NCBI GenBank assembly: GCA_033782935.1
Contig: JAWQEG010000630.1
Span: forward strand, 310,001 to 374,000
Source: Petrolisthes cinctipes
Lineage: Eukaryota; Arthropoda; Malacostraca; Decapoda; Porcellanidae
Direction: 5' to 3'
DNA: 64,000 nucleotides
Part shown: positions 1 through 9,112 of the stretch, piece after piece
How the letters are laid out: each line of letters opens with the position of its first letter
Numbering within the stretch: position 1 is the first letter of the stretch
Notes under the pieces: generated by a model
Database searches by the model: none
The model's input: the letters and a program-made list of their open reading frames with translations, nothing else
Told to the model about the DNA's origin: nothing
Made by a program: the position numbers and the translations under genes

Positions 1-46
1 AGTTCCCGGAGGGAACGAGGCGTCGGAGCTATAGATAGATAGATAG
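1..46 (+). mobile_element. 3' end of an RTE-type non-LTR retrotransposon
   Basis: The first 46 bases match the last bases of the RTE-type copies that end at 8,132 (+) and begin at 11,029 (-): GTTCCCGGAGGGAACGAGG followed by a short ATAG-repeat tail. The rest of the element lies outside the window. It appears to interrupt the Tc1-like MITE that follows. Confidence 0.8.
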
Positions 47-318
47 TAACTCACGTAAGAGTTTGACAGCTTCCGTCTGTCCCTTAGATGATAAGCTTTC
101 CAATAAATAGGTTTACCACCATCTTTTAATTTAATACAAGTAGCTATGCACTACTTAAAACAATAACACACACACACACGTTAACTACCATCTTTTAATT
201 TAATACAAGCAGCTACACTCTACTTAAAACAATAACATCATATGTGAACGTGAAAACATTAGACAGTAAATTGTTTGAGATACCCATATGTGGATGATTA
301 TTATTGACCGTGACTGTA
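47..318 (-). mobile_element. Tc1-like MITE, partial, reverse copy of the one at 3,340
   Basis: This stretch is the reverse complement of most of the element at 3,340-3,787. It shares the unit with TTTTAATTTAATACAAG, the flank with ATTAGACAGTAAATTG, and the end TGATTATTATTGACCGTGACTGTA. It carries two of the roughly 70-bp internal repeats where the other copy has four. Its outer left end is cut off by the RTE tail. Confidence 0.7.
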
Positions 319-432
319 TGGATATTTATACCTGGGTTTAACACACTGCAGCATGACCTGGTTTGGTTTAAATTGTGTGTGTGTGTCAAGACACATCTCG
401 TGTATCCTGTGTTGTAGTCAGAAAATTGGAGG

Positions 433-891
433 TACAGTTGCCATCAGATGACTCAAGGCCACCTACCTCCTACACCAACAAGCTTGTTTTGCATGATATT
501 CATTGTAGAAAAGTTAAATCTGCATATTGACAACTTACGGGGGTGCAGAAGTAGGGGACAGGCTTGGGGGGTACGGGAATAGGGGGACAGGCTTGGGGTG
601 GGTAGAAAGCCTGTCCCCTATTCCTGCACCCCCCTACCCCCCCCCCCCCAAGCCTGTACCCCTACTCTCGCACCCCCCAAAAAAACCCTCGAGCTTGTCC
701 TCCTACTCCCGCAACTCCCCCCCCCCCTCCCCCAAGCCTGTCCCCCTACTCCTGCACCCCCTTAACACTGGGTTTGTTTCACCCAAGCAGACGACTGAAT
801 TTCGGTCCAGTTTATATATTTCAATGATACCAGATACAACAGCAGCATGTTAGTGGGTGGGGTGACCTCCAGTCATCTGATGGCAACTGTA
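433..891. mobile_element. Tc1/mariner-like MITE with a nested C/G-rich element
   Basis: Inverted ends read TACAGTTGCCATCAGATGAC at 433 and its complement at 872-891, so TA dinucleotides flank an element starting CAGTTG. The CAG start and TA target are typical of Tc1/mariner-related non-autonomous elements. There is no transposase. The C/G-rich TTAA element at 535-765 sits inside it. Confidence 0.7.
535..765. mobile_element. C/G-rich snapback TTAA element, copy 1
   Basis: A G-rich half (GGGGGTGCAGAAGTAGGGG, GACAGGCTTGGGG) faces C-rich repeats of the complementary motif (CCCAAGCCTGTCCCC, TGCACCCCC), giving a strong inverted repeat. The right edge is TTAA (762-765); the left edge reads TTAC (535-538). 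The same motifs recur at 3,879, 5,055, 7,109 and 17,859. No coding capacity. Confidence 0.75.
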
Positions 892-922
892 CATGAGTCC
901 TTCAAATATTACCACAAAACAC

Positions 923-1215
923 CAACTATACAGAAGAAGCTTGTTTGTTTGGTGGCATAGTCAGGAGGAATCAGAAGCCTCCAAACACACACACACATTG
1001 TCTCCCTCCCTCTCTAACACACACACACACCTATATAGAAGAAGCTTGTTTGTTTGGTGGCATAGTCAGGAGGAATCAGAAGCCTCCAAACACACACACA
1101 CATTATCTCTCCATCCCTCTCTAACACACACACACACACACACACACACCAACTAATTATATGGAAGGAGCTTGTTTGTTTTGTGGCATAGTCAGGAGGA
1201 ATCAGAAGCCTCCAA
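923..1215. repeat. Tandem repeat, about 105-125 bp unit, three copies
   Basis: The unit GAAGAAGCTTGTTTGTTTGG - GCATAGTCAGGAGGAATCAG - CA-repeat - pyrimidine stretch starts near 933, 1,038 and 1,163. Part of the unit (GGAGGAATCA) resembles the TTAA MITE seen at 17,529 and 34,535. Reading frames here only reflect the CA repeats. Confidence 0.75.
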
Positions 1216-1284
1216 TTTTCATACACAATCACAGGGTCCTTAAAGGAAGATTTTTTTGTTGGTGAATTGGAAGGTGTGTGATTC

Positions 1285-1417
1285 CTACAAACTATGGGTC
1301 GATTCCACAGGGGTTGGTATTGGTTTTCTAAGCATGCAAACGAAAGAATGTTAGCCGTGTAAATGACTTCTGGATGAATTATTTAATGAATTTGGTGAGT
1401 AAACTATACAGTGATCA

Positions 1418-1457
<40 letters not shown>

Positions 1458-1600
1458 ATGACTTTTGGGTGAATTATTTAATGAATTTGGTGAGTAAACT
1501 ATACAGTGATCATTATTATCTAACTGTTGGATAGATTTTGTGAATGTGGATACTCACCTTTTGGAAAATAATGAAGCCTTACTCCTATAATTTTGTTTTC
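1285..1600 (+). mobile_element. Interspersed repeat, same family as 16,846-17,160
   Basis: Shares AACTATGGGTCGATTCCACA, GTTAGCCGTGTAAATGACTT and GTGAGTATCCACATTCACAA (reverse complement) with the minus-strand copy at 16,846-17,160. A segment with AATGAATTTGGTGAGTAAAC is duplicated around an ATT microsatellite in this copy only. Confidence 0.7.
1411..1457. repeat. (ATT)n microsatellite
   Basis: An uninterrupted run of ATT units inside the interspersed repeat, lying between two copies of its GTGAGTAAACTATACAGTGATCAT-type segment. Confidence 0.9.
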
Positions 1601-1655
1601 ATATAATATTTGGCTAAATAAAAAAAAGTGCATTATATGAACATTATTTTATACA

Positions 1656-1931
1656 GGAGGCCGTGTATCTCGTGAAATTGAGGTGGGTGTAGTGTGAATT
1701 GTGCCAGGAAGGATGTCATTCTGTACAGGAGACTACAGTACCCTCAGCTGTAATGTGTATGTCTCTATCCTTCCTATGCTCACTTGTAGGAGAGGGAACA
1801 CTATTCTTACTAAGGATGGCAGAGGAAGGATCAGAATTGACCAGGAAGGATTATATTTACACCTACATCATACACACAGAGAGGATGAAGGAACATATGT
1901 GTTGTAATGCTTCAAATTATAGTGAGTCAGG
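1656..1931 (+). pseudogene. Broken immunoglobulin-like exon
   Basis: This is the only host-like coding trace seen. From about 1,701 one frame reads a possible Ig-fold second half: a Cys-containing stretch, then RIRIDQEGLYLHL and THREDEGTY, matching the strand-E/F pattern (LxL, D-x-G-x-Y) before the second disulphide Cys. The frame then shifts, and the expected C-x-A-x-N element appears as CNASNYSES in the next frame. A possible acceptor (TTTTATACAG) ends at 1,656 and a good donor (CAG/GTGAGT) follows 1,931. Read directly, the exon is frameshifted and has upstream stops. Ig identity is inferred from motif spacing only; a diverged transposon-captured exon or chance frame is possible. Confidence 0.4.
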
Positions 1932-3339
1932 TGAGTGTCAACACTGTCTATAGTTGTGTTAGATGGAATAATGACATACAGTAACAGTACAGTAGGTTAG
2001 CATTTTATACATTTATATGTTCAATTGAAACTATACAAGAAATTAAGCAGGTAAAAGTATAGATAGTGTAACATATATATAATACACTATAATGGAATGA
2101 AGAGTTTCATACTGAAATATATACACTTGACACTTGATTTAACAGACTAGAAGGAGGTTAACCTTGTCCATTACTGGAAAATTGACGTGACCTAGGCCCC
2201 TAGGGGGATAAATTGGAATTAATACTGAACTGTATTTACAAAGTACAGTACAGTAATTCTAAACTCATGTTAGAAGTAAGGACAATGTCCATTGAAAAGT
2301 TGTTCATTCTAAAGGGATTTAAAAGTTTAAAAAGAATTAGGGAATAGGGGGAGTAGTTAGGTTAAGTGTAAGGGTAGGGAAGAATGGTGGGTTCAGTCGT
2401 CACCAATTCTCCTGGAGATTTTACTCGTACAGTACACATGCATTTTCTGAGTTTGTATTAAATATTTTTTGTCACTTTCTTTTACAAAGAGAATTTTTAA
2501 ACTGAGTAACAACACTGAGTAAGTAGAAACATGTGACTGACTTAACAACTGACTGTCACTGATGCCATATAGCCTGTGTTGTGGACAGTGTAAGCTAACC
2601 TTCTCATCATTAACACCTCACTCCTCCACCCATTATATATATATTATATTCTTGCTTGTTGCTTCTCGAGTTAGTCAGGAGACGTGGGCTTTCTCCTACC
2701 ACTCTCATTTGTGTTCCTAGAAAGCCAACCACCCTCTAAGAAGACTTGCTATAGTTATTGTTAATTGGATATCTTTGTACCATTACTATTTGGTGTGTTG
2801 CAACACTTGTGTTAAGGGTTCAAGTGCTTGGGAGGTTGTGCTGGTTCAGTGTAGAGTAATACAGTTGTGTTCTTATTTTTGTCAAGTTTTTCCTCAAACC
2901 TTTGGTATGATTAATTAAAGGCTACACCACCTGGATAAAATATTGAGGGCTCCTTGGACAGTGGACTACCAACACATCCTTGCCTTTACAGCCACACTGC
3001 CACCTAGTGCACACAATATTTTCAAGTAACACACTTTCTGTCTGATGCATAATGATTGTCGGGTAGCAAAAAGTGTCTGTTAAATCTGAAATCCGTTAAA
3101 TGGGGGGCCAGTAAATCGAGGGTCGAGTGTATTTGGAAAATACCATATATTTCAAGTGAACAGTTTTTTTCTGACACCTAGCAAATGATAGCTAGGGCTA
3201 GGAAAAGGAAAGTCATACAGAGTACTGTATATACATATTGATAAATGATATTGGAGCCTTGAGAGGCACACAAGTGATGTGAATTGGTACAATATCCTGG
3301 ATGTTCTTTTTTTGTGTACTCTGTGTTAGGAGGGAATAG
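1932..3339. other. AT-rich stretch without recognised genes
   Basis: I see short A/T-rich sequence and no long frame, repeat array or RNA gene. One ATATAT run lies near 2,634-2,650. Confidence 0.6.
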
Positions 3340-3787
3340 TACAGTCGTGGTCAATAATAATCATCCACATATGGGAATCTCAAACATTTTACTGTCTAAT
3401 GTTTTCACATTCACATATAATGTTATTGTTTTAAGTAGTGTGTAGCTGCTTGTATTAAATTAAAAGATGGTAGTTAACCTGTATGTGTGTGTGTTATTGT
3501 TTTAAGTAGTGTGTAGCTGCTTGTATTAAATTAAAAGATGGTAATTAACCTGTGTGTGTGTTATTGTTTTAAGTAGTGTGTAGCTGCTTGTATTAAATTA
3601 AAAGATGGTAGTTAACCTGTGTGTGTGTGTGTGTTATTGTTTTAAGTAGTGTGTAGCTACTTGCATTAAATTAAAAGATGGTAGTTAACCTATTTATTGG
3701 AAAGTTTATCATCTAAGGAACAGAGGAAAGCTGTCAAACTCTTATGTGAGTTACCCCTATATGGATGATTATATTTGACACCGACTA
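3340..3787. mobile_element. Tc1-like MITE carrying an internal minisatellite
   Basis: Left end TACAGTCGTGGTCAATAATA at 3,340; right end (reverse complement) TAGTCGGTGTCAAATATAAT up to 3,787. The roughly 30-bp ends are imperfectly inverted and flanked by TA, as in Tc1/mariner-type elements. Nearly the whole interior is a tandem repeat. No coding capacity. A partial reverse copy occupies 47-318. Confidence 0.7.
3421..3700. repeat. Minisatellite, 67-73 bp unit, four copies
   Basis: TGTTATTGTTTTAAGTAGTG starts at 3,421, 3,492, 3,559 and 3,632. Unit length varies only with the number of GT dinucleotides at each junction, which suggests slippage plus unit duplication. Confidence 0.9.
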
Positions 3788-3878
3788 TGTAGTATTTATC
3801 AAACACCACTATATTTTTTTATCAAGCAGTTTGTTAAAAAAATAGAATTTGTTTGGTAGGCTGATAGGGAACAATGAA

Positions 3879-4115
3879 TTAAGGGGGTGCGGGAATAGGG
3901 GAACAGGCTTGGGGGGGGTTTGGGGTGTGTGGAAATAGGGGGACAGGCTTGGAGTGGGTAGAAAGCCTGTCCCCTATTCCCACGCCCCCCTAACCCCCCT
4001 TCCAAGCCTGTCCCCCTACTCCCGCACCCCCTAAACTCCCCCCCAAGCCTGTCCCCTAATCCTGCACCCCCCTAAACCCCCCCCAAGCCTGTCCCCTACT
4101 TCCGCACCCCCCTAA
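3879..4115. mobile_element. C/G-rich snapback TTAA element, copy 2
   Basis: Begins at TTAA (3,879-3,882) with GGGGGTGCGGGAATAGGGG and ends with GCACCCCC next to CTAA. One G-rich arm is followed by several C-rich repeats of CCAAGCCTGTCCCC. Same family as copies at 535, 5,055, 7,109 and 17,859. Confidence 0.8.
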
Positions 4116-4248
4116 ATTCTCATTATATATGCAGTACCTTTGTCAAGGTTCAATGCATTATAATGATTGTGGACTATATTATAATGAATCTATTTTATAT
4201 TTATTTTTTGTGTCACTTACTAGGATTTAATCTGGGTTGTTACTTCCA

Positions 4249-4690
4249 TTCCTCACCCTCCCTTTCCTTCCCTTCCCTCCTCTTCCTCCTTCCCTTCCCT
4301 CCCCTCCTCTTCCTCCTTCCCTTCCTCCTTCCCTTCCCTTCCCTTCCTCTTCCTCCTTCCCTTCCCTTCCCTTCCCTTCCTCTTCCTCCTTCCCTTCCCT
4401 TCCCTCCTCTTCCTCCTTCCCTTCCCTTCCCTCCTCTTCCTCCTTCCCTTCCCTTCCCTCCTCTTCCTCCTTCCCTTCCCTTCCCTCCTCTTCCTCCTTC
4501 CCTTCCCTCCCCTTCTTGTCCCTTCCATTCCTTCTCCTTTCTTGTCCCTTCCATTCCCTCCCTCCCTCCTTTTCTTCCCCCTTCCATTCCCTTCTCATCC
4601 CTCACCTTCTCATCCCTTACCATTCCTTCCCTCCTCACCTTCTCATACCTTCCTTCACTACCTTACATTTCTCTCACTCCTTCTGCTCCA
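4249..4690. repeat. Polypyrimidine minisatellite with a 262-nt pure C/T run
   Basis: Positions 4,256-4,517 contain no A or G on the plus strand. The core is CCCTTCCCTCCTCTTCCTCC in repeated form. The complementary strand is pure purine, so triplex (H-DNA) formation is plausible. Long Pro/Ser/Leu- or Arg/Glu/Lys-rich frames here are composition artefacts. Confidence 0.9.
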
Positions 4691-4925
4691 TGTGTCAAAG
4701 TATAATAATAACATAATAATAATAATATAGTAATTCTGAAGTAATAATTCAATTGTATTTTATCCCATCCATAAATTAATTCATTTCTATTATTTTGTAC
4801 CATGCATATATTAATTAGGTTGTATTTTGTTACAGATTTGTGGAGTGCAGTTGTACAAGAGAATCAACAACAACAACAACTATAACTACTACTACAACAA
4901 CAACAACAACAATTTACTGTGAGTG
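4690..4925 (+). repeat. Duplicated segment, copy A, with splice-acceptor-like site
   Basis: Shares ATTGTATTTTATCCCATCCA, TTTTGTTACAGATTTG and CAGTTGTACAAGAGA with 5,487-5,690. In both, a pyrimidine-rich tract and TTACAG precede a short frame starting DL, as if an exon had been duplicated. Here the frame runs into a CAA/ACT repeat; no product recognised. Confidence 0.6.
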
Positions 4926-4944
4926 TTTTATGGAGTATATTGTT

Positions 4945-5058
4945 GGTAAATCTAGAGCAACTGAATCCTCCAAACTATTTTTGTTCATATGGTTCTGTTT
5001 CCTGACATACTTTGGAGGAATCAAGATGCTCCAAAGTACCAAGTGAATCTCCCCTTAA
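4945..5058 (+). mobile_element. TTAA MITE (155-bp family), 5' truncated copy
   Basis: Contains GGTAAATCTAGAGCAACTGA, TGTTTCCTGACATACTTTGG and a CCCCTTAA end, as in the complete copies at 17,529-17,687 and 34,535-34,697. Its terminal TTAA at 5,055-5,058 also serves as the left TTAA of the next element. Confidence 0.65.
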
Positions 5059-5282
5059 GGGGGTGCAGGAGTAGGGGATAGGCTTGGGGGGGGACTGGGG
5101 GAATAGGGGGACAGGCTTGTGGTGGGTAGAAAGCCTGTCCCCTATTCCCACACCCTCCTAAAACCCCCCAAGCCTGTCCTCCTACTCCTGCACCCCCCTA
5201 AACCCCCCCCCAAGCCTGTCCCCCTACTCCTGCACCCTCCAAACCCCCCCAAGTCTGTCCCCCTATTCCTGCACCCCCTTAA
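5055..5282. mobile_element. C/G-rich snapback TTAA element, copy 3
   Basis: TTAA at 5,055-5,058 and 5,279-5,282 bound 220 bp. Inside, GGGGGTGCAGGAGTAGGGG faces repeated CCAAGCCTGTCCCCCTACTC and GCACCCCC. This is a clean example of the family, with exact TTAA on both sides. Confidence 0.85.
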
Positions 5283-5486
5283 GGAAGTGTTGTTATTGTT
5301 GTATATTGTGGAGTTATTGTCTGATATGTATAACACCTGACTGGCTGACACTCAATGGTGTGGAGAGGGCAGAATCCTCCTTTCCCTCCCCTCCTCCTCA
5401 CCTTCTCATCCTTTCCCTCCTCTCCTCTTCTTGTCACTTCCATTCCCTCCTCACCTTATCCCTTCCTTCACCTCTATGTTTGTCAA

Positions 5487-5690
5487 AGTATAATAATAAT
5501 AATAGTGTAGTAATTCTAAAATAATTAATTGAATTGTATTTTATCCCATCCATAAATTAATTCATTTGTATTTTGTTACAGATTTGTTGTGGAATACAGT
5601 TGTACAAGAGACTTAACAACCTTCATTATTCACTGTGTTCATCTTTAAAACAACTACACAAGCAACACTAGTTACTGTGAGTGTTTTATG
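5487..5690 (+). repeat. Duplicated segment, copy B
   Basis: Second copy of 4,690-4,925, with the same TTACAG acceptor-like site near 5,580 and the same TACTGTGAGTGTTTTATG downstream. The preceding pyrimidine-rich stretch (5,380-5,470) is also related, so the original duplication probably spanned about 0.5-0.8 kb before elements entered it. Confidence 0.55.
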
Positions 5691-5699
5691 AAGTTACTG

Positions 5700-5945
5700 T
5701 GTGTGTGTATTTGTCACACACACACAATATGTTGGTGTTGTTATTATATAATACCTGTGTGAGTGGTGTCTCACACACACACAGTATTATAATATAAATA
5801 ATTTTCACTTGAACCCTACACCCTTTTAGGTATGTAATTATCACTGATATGATAATATTTGTCTGTCTGTGTATGTGAGTGATATCTCGCTCACAGTATT
5901 ATAACATCAATAATTTTTACTTGAACCCTACATCCTTACAGGTAT
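5700..5945. repeat. Two-copy tandem repeat with CA/GT runs
   Basis: CACAGTATTATAA - AATAATTTT - ACTTGAACCCTACA occurs twice (near 5,778 and 5,896), each followed by a TAG/CAG-GTAT motif. No coding sense found. Confidence 0.6.
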
Positions 5946-6204
5946 AAAATAATTAATATATCCACCTGGTAAGATGATGTGTTAATTTATAATATAGAGG
6001 TTATTTAATAAAGTATACTATATAACAATATATGTATTTTATTTATTTCCTGTTATTTACAATATAATATTGTTCTTGTGTTTTCCTCTTTTTCTGTTCT
6101 CTCTTGTGTGTTGTCCTCTTCTCTGTCCCTATCTTCTCTCATGTTCTCTCGTGTGTTCTCTCTCTCACTTCTCACCTGTAAACAAATTAATTAGTGTTAA
6201 GGTG

Positions 6205-6395
6205 ATACATAAATCTGGAGCAAATGATTCCTCCAAGCAACCGTCATACTTTGGAGGAATCAAGAAACTCCTAATGTAATTCTGGAGCAAATGTTTCCTC
6301 CAAACTATTTCAAGCAACAGAATACCATTATTTTTGTTCATGTGGTCCTTTTTCCTGGCATACTGGAGGAATCAAGAAACTCCAGTACAGTATAT
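6205..6395 (+). mobile_element. Two broken copies of the 155-bp TTAA MITE
   Basis: TCTGGAGCAAATGATTCCTCC (6,213) and TCTGGAGCAAATGTTTCCTCC (6,281) start two partial copies, both with GGAGGAATCAAGAAACTCC. The first has an internal deletion. Confidence 0.6.
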
Positions 6396-6602
6396 GAAAA
6401 GTGTATGTTTCTAAATCCAAGCTACATACATACAAACTGTATATTATATAAATCATACTGGGCAATTAGGTTGATGATGATATTATTATTATTGAGTGCT
6501 ACTGTACTTGAACATTTGATGCAATCTTTGACAAAACACAAACAGCTGCTTACATTTCATAAGTTAACAGAAATAGATTGAGAAAACAAAATGTAAGTAC
6601 TG

Positions 6603-6632
6603 TACAGTCACGAGCACTAATAAGTATTCAGG
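6603..6632 (+). mobile_element. Isolated Tc1-like terminal repeat
   Basis: TACAGTCACGAGCACTAATA begins here, and its exact complement ends at about 17,730. The CAGTCACG start is typical of Tc1/mariner ends. It is unclear whether the two ends belong to one element. Confidence 0.45.
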
Positions 6633-7108
6633 TGTACTTGGAATACCTAGAGACAGTAATATCAACCAGGGCCGTTTATCCATTCAACCTATAGAGAATT
6701 AATTACTCACAACTTATACAGCTTCCTCTAATTCTAGATCATTTTTCTCAATGTAGGTTAAAGGATTAATTCTATGTTAATGAAAATTTAACCAACAGCT
6801 CACATCTTAGATCATAGGATTAGACTTAACTCAAATAATGTAAAATGTCACCATTATTCTAGGCTTCAGCACTTTTGCTGTTAAATGTTATTTGATCTTC
6901 AACCTCTGTCTTGTGGGGAAATATTTGCTGTGCTTAGTTTTAAAAGTGTCTTGCAATCATAAGAAAATGAGCAGTAAGAGGAAGGAAATATAGTTTGACC
7001 AAATGATACAAGAATATGTACAGTTTGGGGCAGAAGTCGTGTCACCTCACCTGCTTCACCGAGAGACACAGTATTCATGGACTCGAGAAATACACACGTT
7101 TTATACAC

Positions 7109-8194
7109 TTAAAGGGGTGCGGGAATAGGGGGACAGGCTTGGGGGAGGGTTTAGGGGGGTGCAGGAATAGGGGTGAAAGCCAAAGTGAATGGTCTGGGCG
7201 TGAAGTTGTGGCTGAATGAAGTAAATTGGTCCTTGGTGGCAAGTTTATTTGGGGATGACACTGTGTTGATGGCTGAAAGTGAAAGGGAGTTACAGAGGGT
7301 GGTGGGCGAATTTCAGTCTGTGTGTAAACGAAGGAAACTGAAGGTGAATGTTGGTAAAAGGAAAGTGATGGTGTTTGAGAGAGCAGAAACTGAAGTGATT
7401 GACTTTGCTACACCTTACAGAGTGGGAGTACCAACTGGGACGAAGTGTGAGATAACTCTGAGGGGTGAGAGGATGGAGGAAGTGAAGGAGTTTAAGTACC
7501 TGGGTACAGTACTGTGTAAACATAGAAGTATGGAAGGAGAAATTGGGGAGAGAGCAACGAGGGGTAGACAGGTCATAGGATCACTGGGGAGGATTATGAA
7601 GGGTAGAAGTGTGAGTATGAAAGTGAATACGGGACTACGAAATAGTATAATCCTGCTGACACTGACATATGCGTCGGAGACATGGACATGGAATAGGGCT
7701 CATCAGTCTAGAATAGGTGAAGTGGAAATGAGTTACTCGAGGAGCATGTGGACTTACTAGGTGGGATGGAGAAAGTAATGAGAGTGTATGAGAGAGAAGG
7801 CAATTGGTATTGAGTGTGGAGTGGTTGAGAGAGTGAAGCGTAATACACTGAAGTAGTTTGGACATGTGGAGAGAATGCAAGGTGAGGAATTTGTAAAAAA
7901 GGTGTATGGAAGTGAAGTTGTGGCACCTGGTGTGAGAGGCAGACCTCCAGTTAGATGGCAGAACAGAGTGGAAGAGTATGTAAGGGAGAGAAACATGAGG
8001 GGCAGAGTAGGGATGGACCAAGTAAGGAGGGAGTGTTGGAACAGGGAGAACTGGAGGCACTTCTGCCGTGGCCACCCCCTTGGTGGGAGTTCCCGGAGGG
8101 AACGAGGCATCAGAGCTATAGATAGATAGATAAGGAATAGGGGACAGGCTTTCTACCCACCCCAAGCCTGTCTCATACTCCCGCACCCCCTTAA
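7109..8194. mobile_element. C/G-rich snapback TTAA element, copy 4, split by an RTE insertion
   Basis: TTAA at 7,109-7,112 and 8,191-8,194. The left part is GGGGTGCGGGAATAGGGGG and the right part is AGGCTTTCTACCCACCCC then GCACCCCC. The two parts are separated by 959 bp of RTE sequence flanked by an exact 11-bp duplication. Confidence 0.8.
7174..8132 (+). pseudogene. 5'-truncated RTE-type retrotransposon (reverse transcriptase C-terminal part)
   Basis: Encodes the last third of the RTE-type protein seen in full at 11,029-14,601. The frame opens in the reverse transcriptase palm, with motif C as LFGDDTVLMAE near 7,250 (Y/F-x-D-D box; the full copy has FVDD). It continues through FKYLGTV, TYASETWTW and the C-terminal GRPPVRWQNRVEEY. 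A frameshift or stop near 7,760 and another near 7,860 break the frame, so the copy is dead. The 3' end is an ATAG-repeat tail, usual for RTE elements. An exact duplication AGGAATAGGGG lies at 7,163-7,173 and 8,133-8,143, which marks this as a true target-primed insertion with 5' truncation. Confidence 0.85.
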
Positions 8195-8528
8195 TAATCT
8201 CGAGTCTATGAACTTCATGTGCCTCGGTGAAGCAAGTGAGGCAACAGGACTTTTGCCGCCGACTGTACAGCCACAATCAAATAACCGTCGGCACTTTCCT
8301 TCCATCGTACAAATAAATCAGTATCATATTAAAATATAATCATACAACACTTTACATCAACTCAACCCCCTCAATTATTATTAGGATGTCCTGCAAAATC
8401 ATACACATGTTCTTTATTACCAAGATATTTACTACCATGGAAGGAAAGTGTGGGTAGATATTTGATTGTGACTGTACAGTATATTCTTTACCTGGTTAGT
8501 GAGTCTGAGGTAATGAAGAGTCCAGAGT

Positions 8529-8955
8529 GTGGCACCAAAGTTGTATACTACTCCATCCATTGGTACCAAGGAAATGCTGGCCCTCAAAAACTTCAGTGTG
8601 GTCAACAGTAATGCCATCTGTGGGGGGTTGGTCCAAATACATCACCTGTACCAGTCAGGAAGAAAGAGGCAAGATGTAAACAATGACCATATAATGACAA
8701 TTCCGGGATGCAACACAGCACCTCATTCTATTAAACACATTATGGAAGACTGTAATAATACACATAAACACACTCACCAACAACACCCCATTCTATTAAA
8801 CACATTATTGAAGACTGTAATACACACAAACACACTCACCAATAACACAACATACACTCTCTGAGGGCACAGTGGGAAAGCCTGGTTCAGGCCATGACTT
8901 TCCTCAGGAGCTCAGGGCTGTTCGGCCAGACACCTTCAGGAACTTCAACAACAAC
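8529..8955 (+). pseudogene. Possible C-terminal remnant of a non-LTR retrotransposon
   Basis: One frame contains GCNTAPHSIKHIMEDC, which resembles the C-x-H-x4-C tail found after the RNase H domain in I/R1-type elements. A second frame ends QAMTFLRSSGLFG, similar to the short hydrophobic C-termini of such proteins. A CAC/ACA-rich segment is duplicated inside (near 8,725 and 8,785). The match is weak and the frame is broken; it could be chance. Confidence 0.3.
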
Positions 8956-9088
8956 ATAAGACAAAATTTTTTTCTGGCACTACACTTGGTCAATAGATAC
9001 AGTAATGGTACACCTCAACACCTCAGATGAATACTGTATATCATATACACAGAAGCAACTGTTAGCCTTCTCACCAGCCACAGAAGCT

Positions 9089-9112
9089 AGAGAGAGAGAG
9101 AGAGAGAGAGAG
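9089..9112. repeat. (AG)n microsatellite at the CR1 3' end
   Basis: An AG run directly abuts the 3' end of the CR1-like element (TGTTACAAGGAAAAGAAG). Confidence 0.9.

Larger units (their letters stand above)
7019..8267. mobile_element. Tc1-like MITE with two nested insertions
   Basis: Inverted ends of about 75 bp: TACAGTTTGGGGCAGAAGTC at 7,019, and on the complementary strand TACAGTCGGCGGCAAAAGTC from 8,267. Both include CTTGCTTCACCGAG-type sequence and CTCGAG. TA flanks both sides. Without its insertions the element would be about 190 bp. It contains the C/G-rich TTAA element, which itself contains an RTE copy. Confidence 0.75.

Noticed and set aside
4163..4716. Overlapping long frames on both strands (Pro/Ser/Leu-rich and Arg/Glu/Gly/Lys-rich)
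   Set aside because: They lie in a pure pyrimidine/purine tract where stop codons are scarce in every frame; no start context, domain or codon signal.
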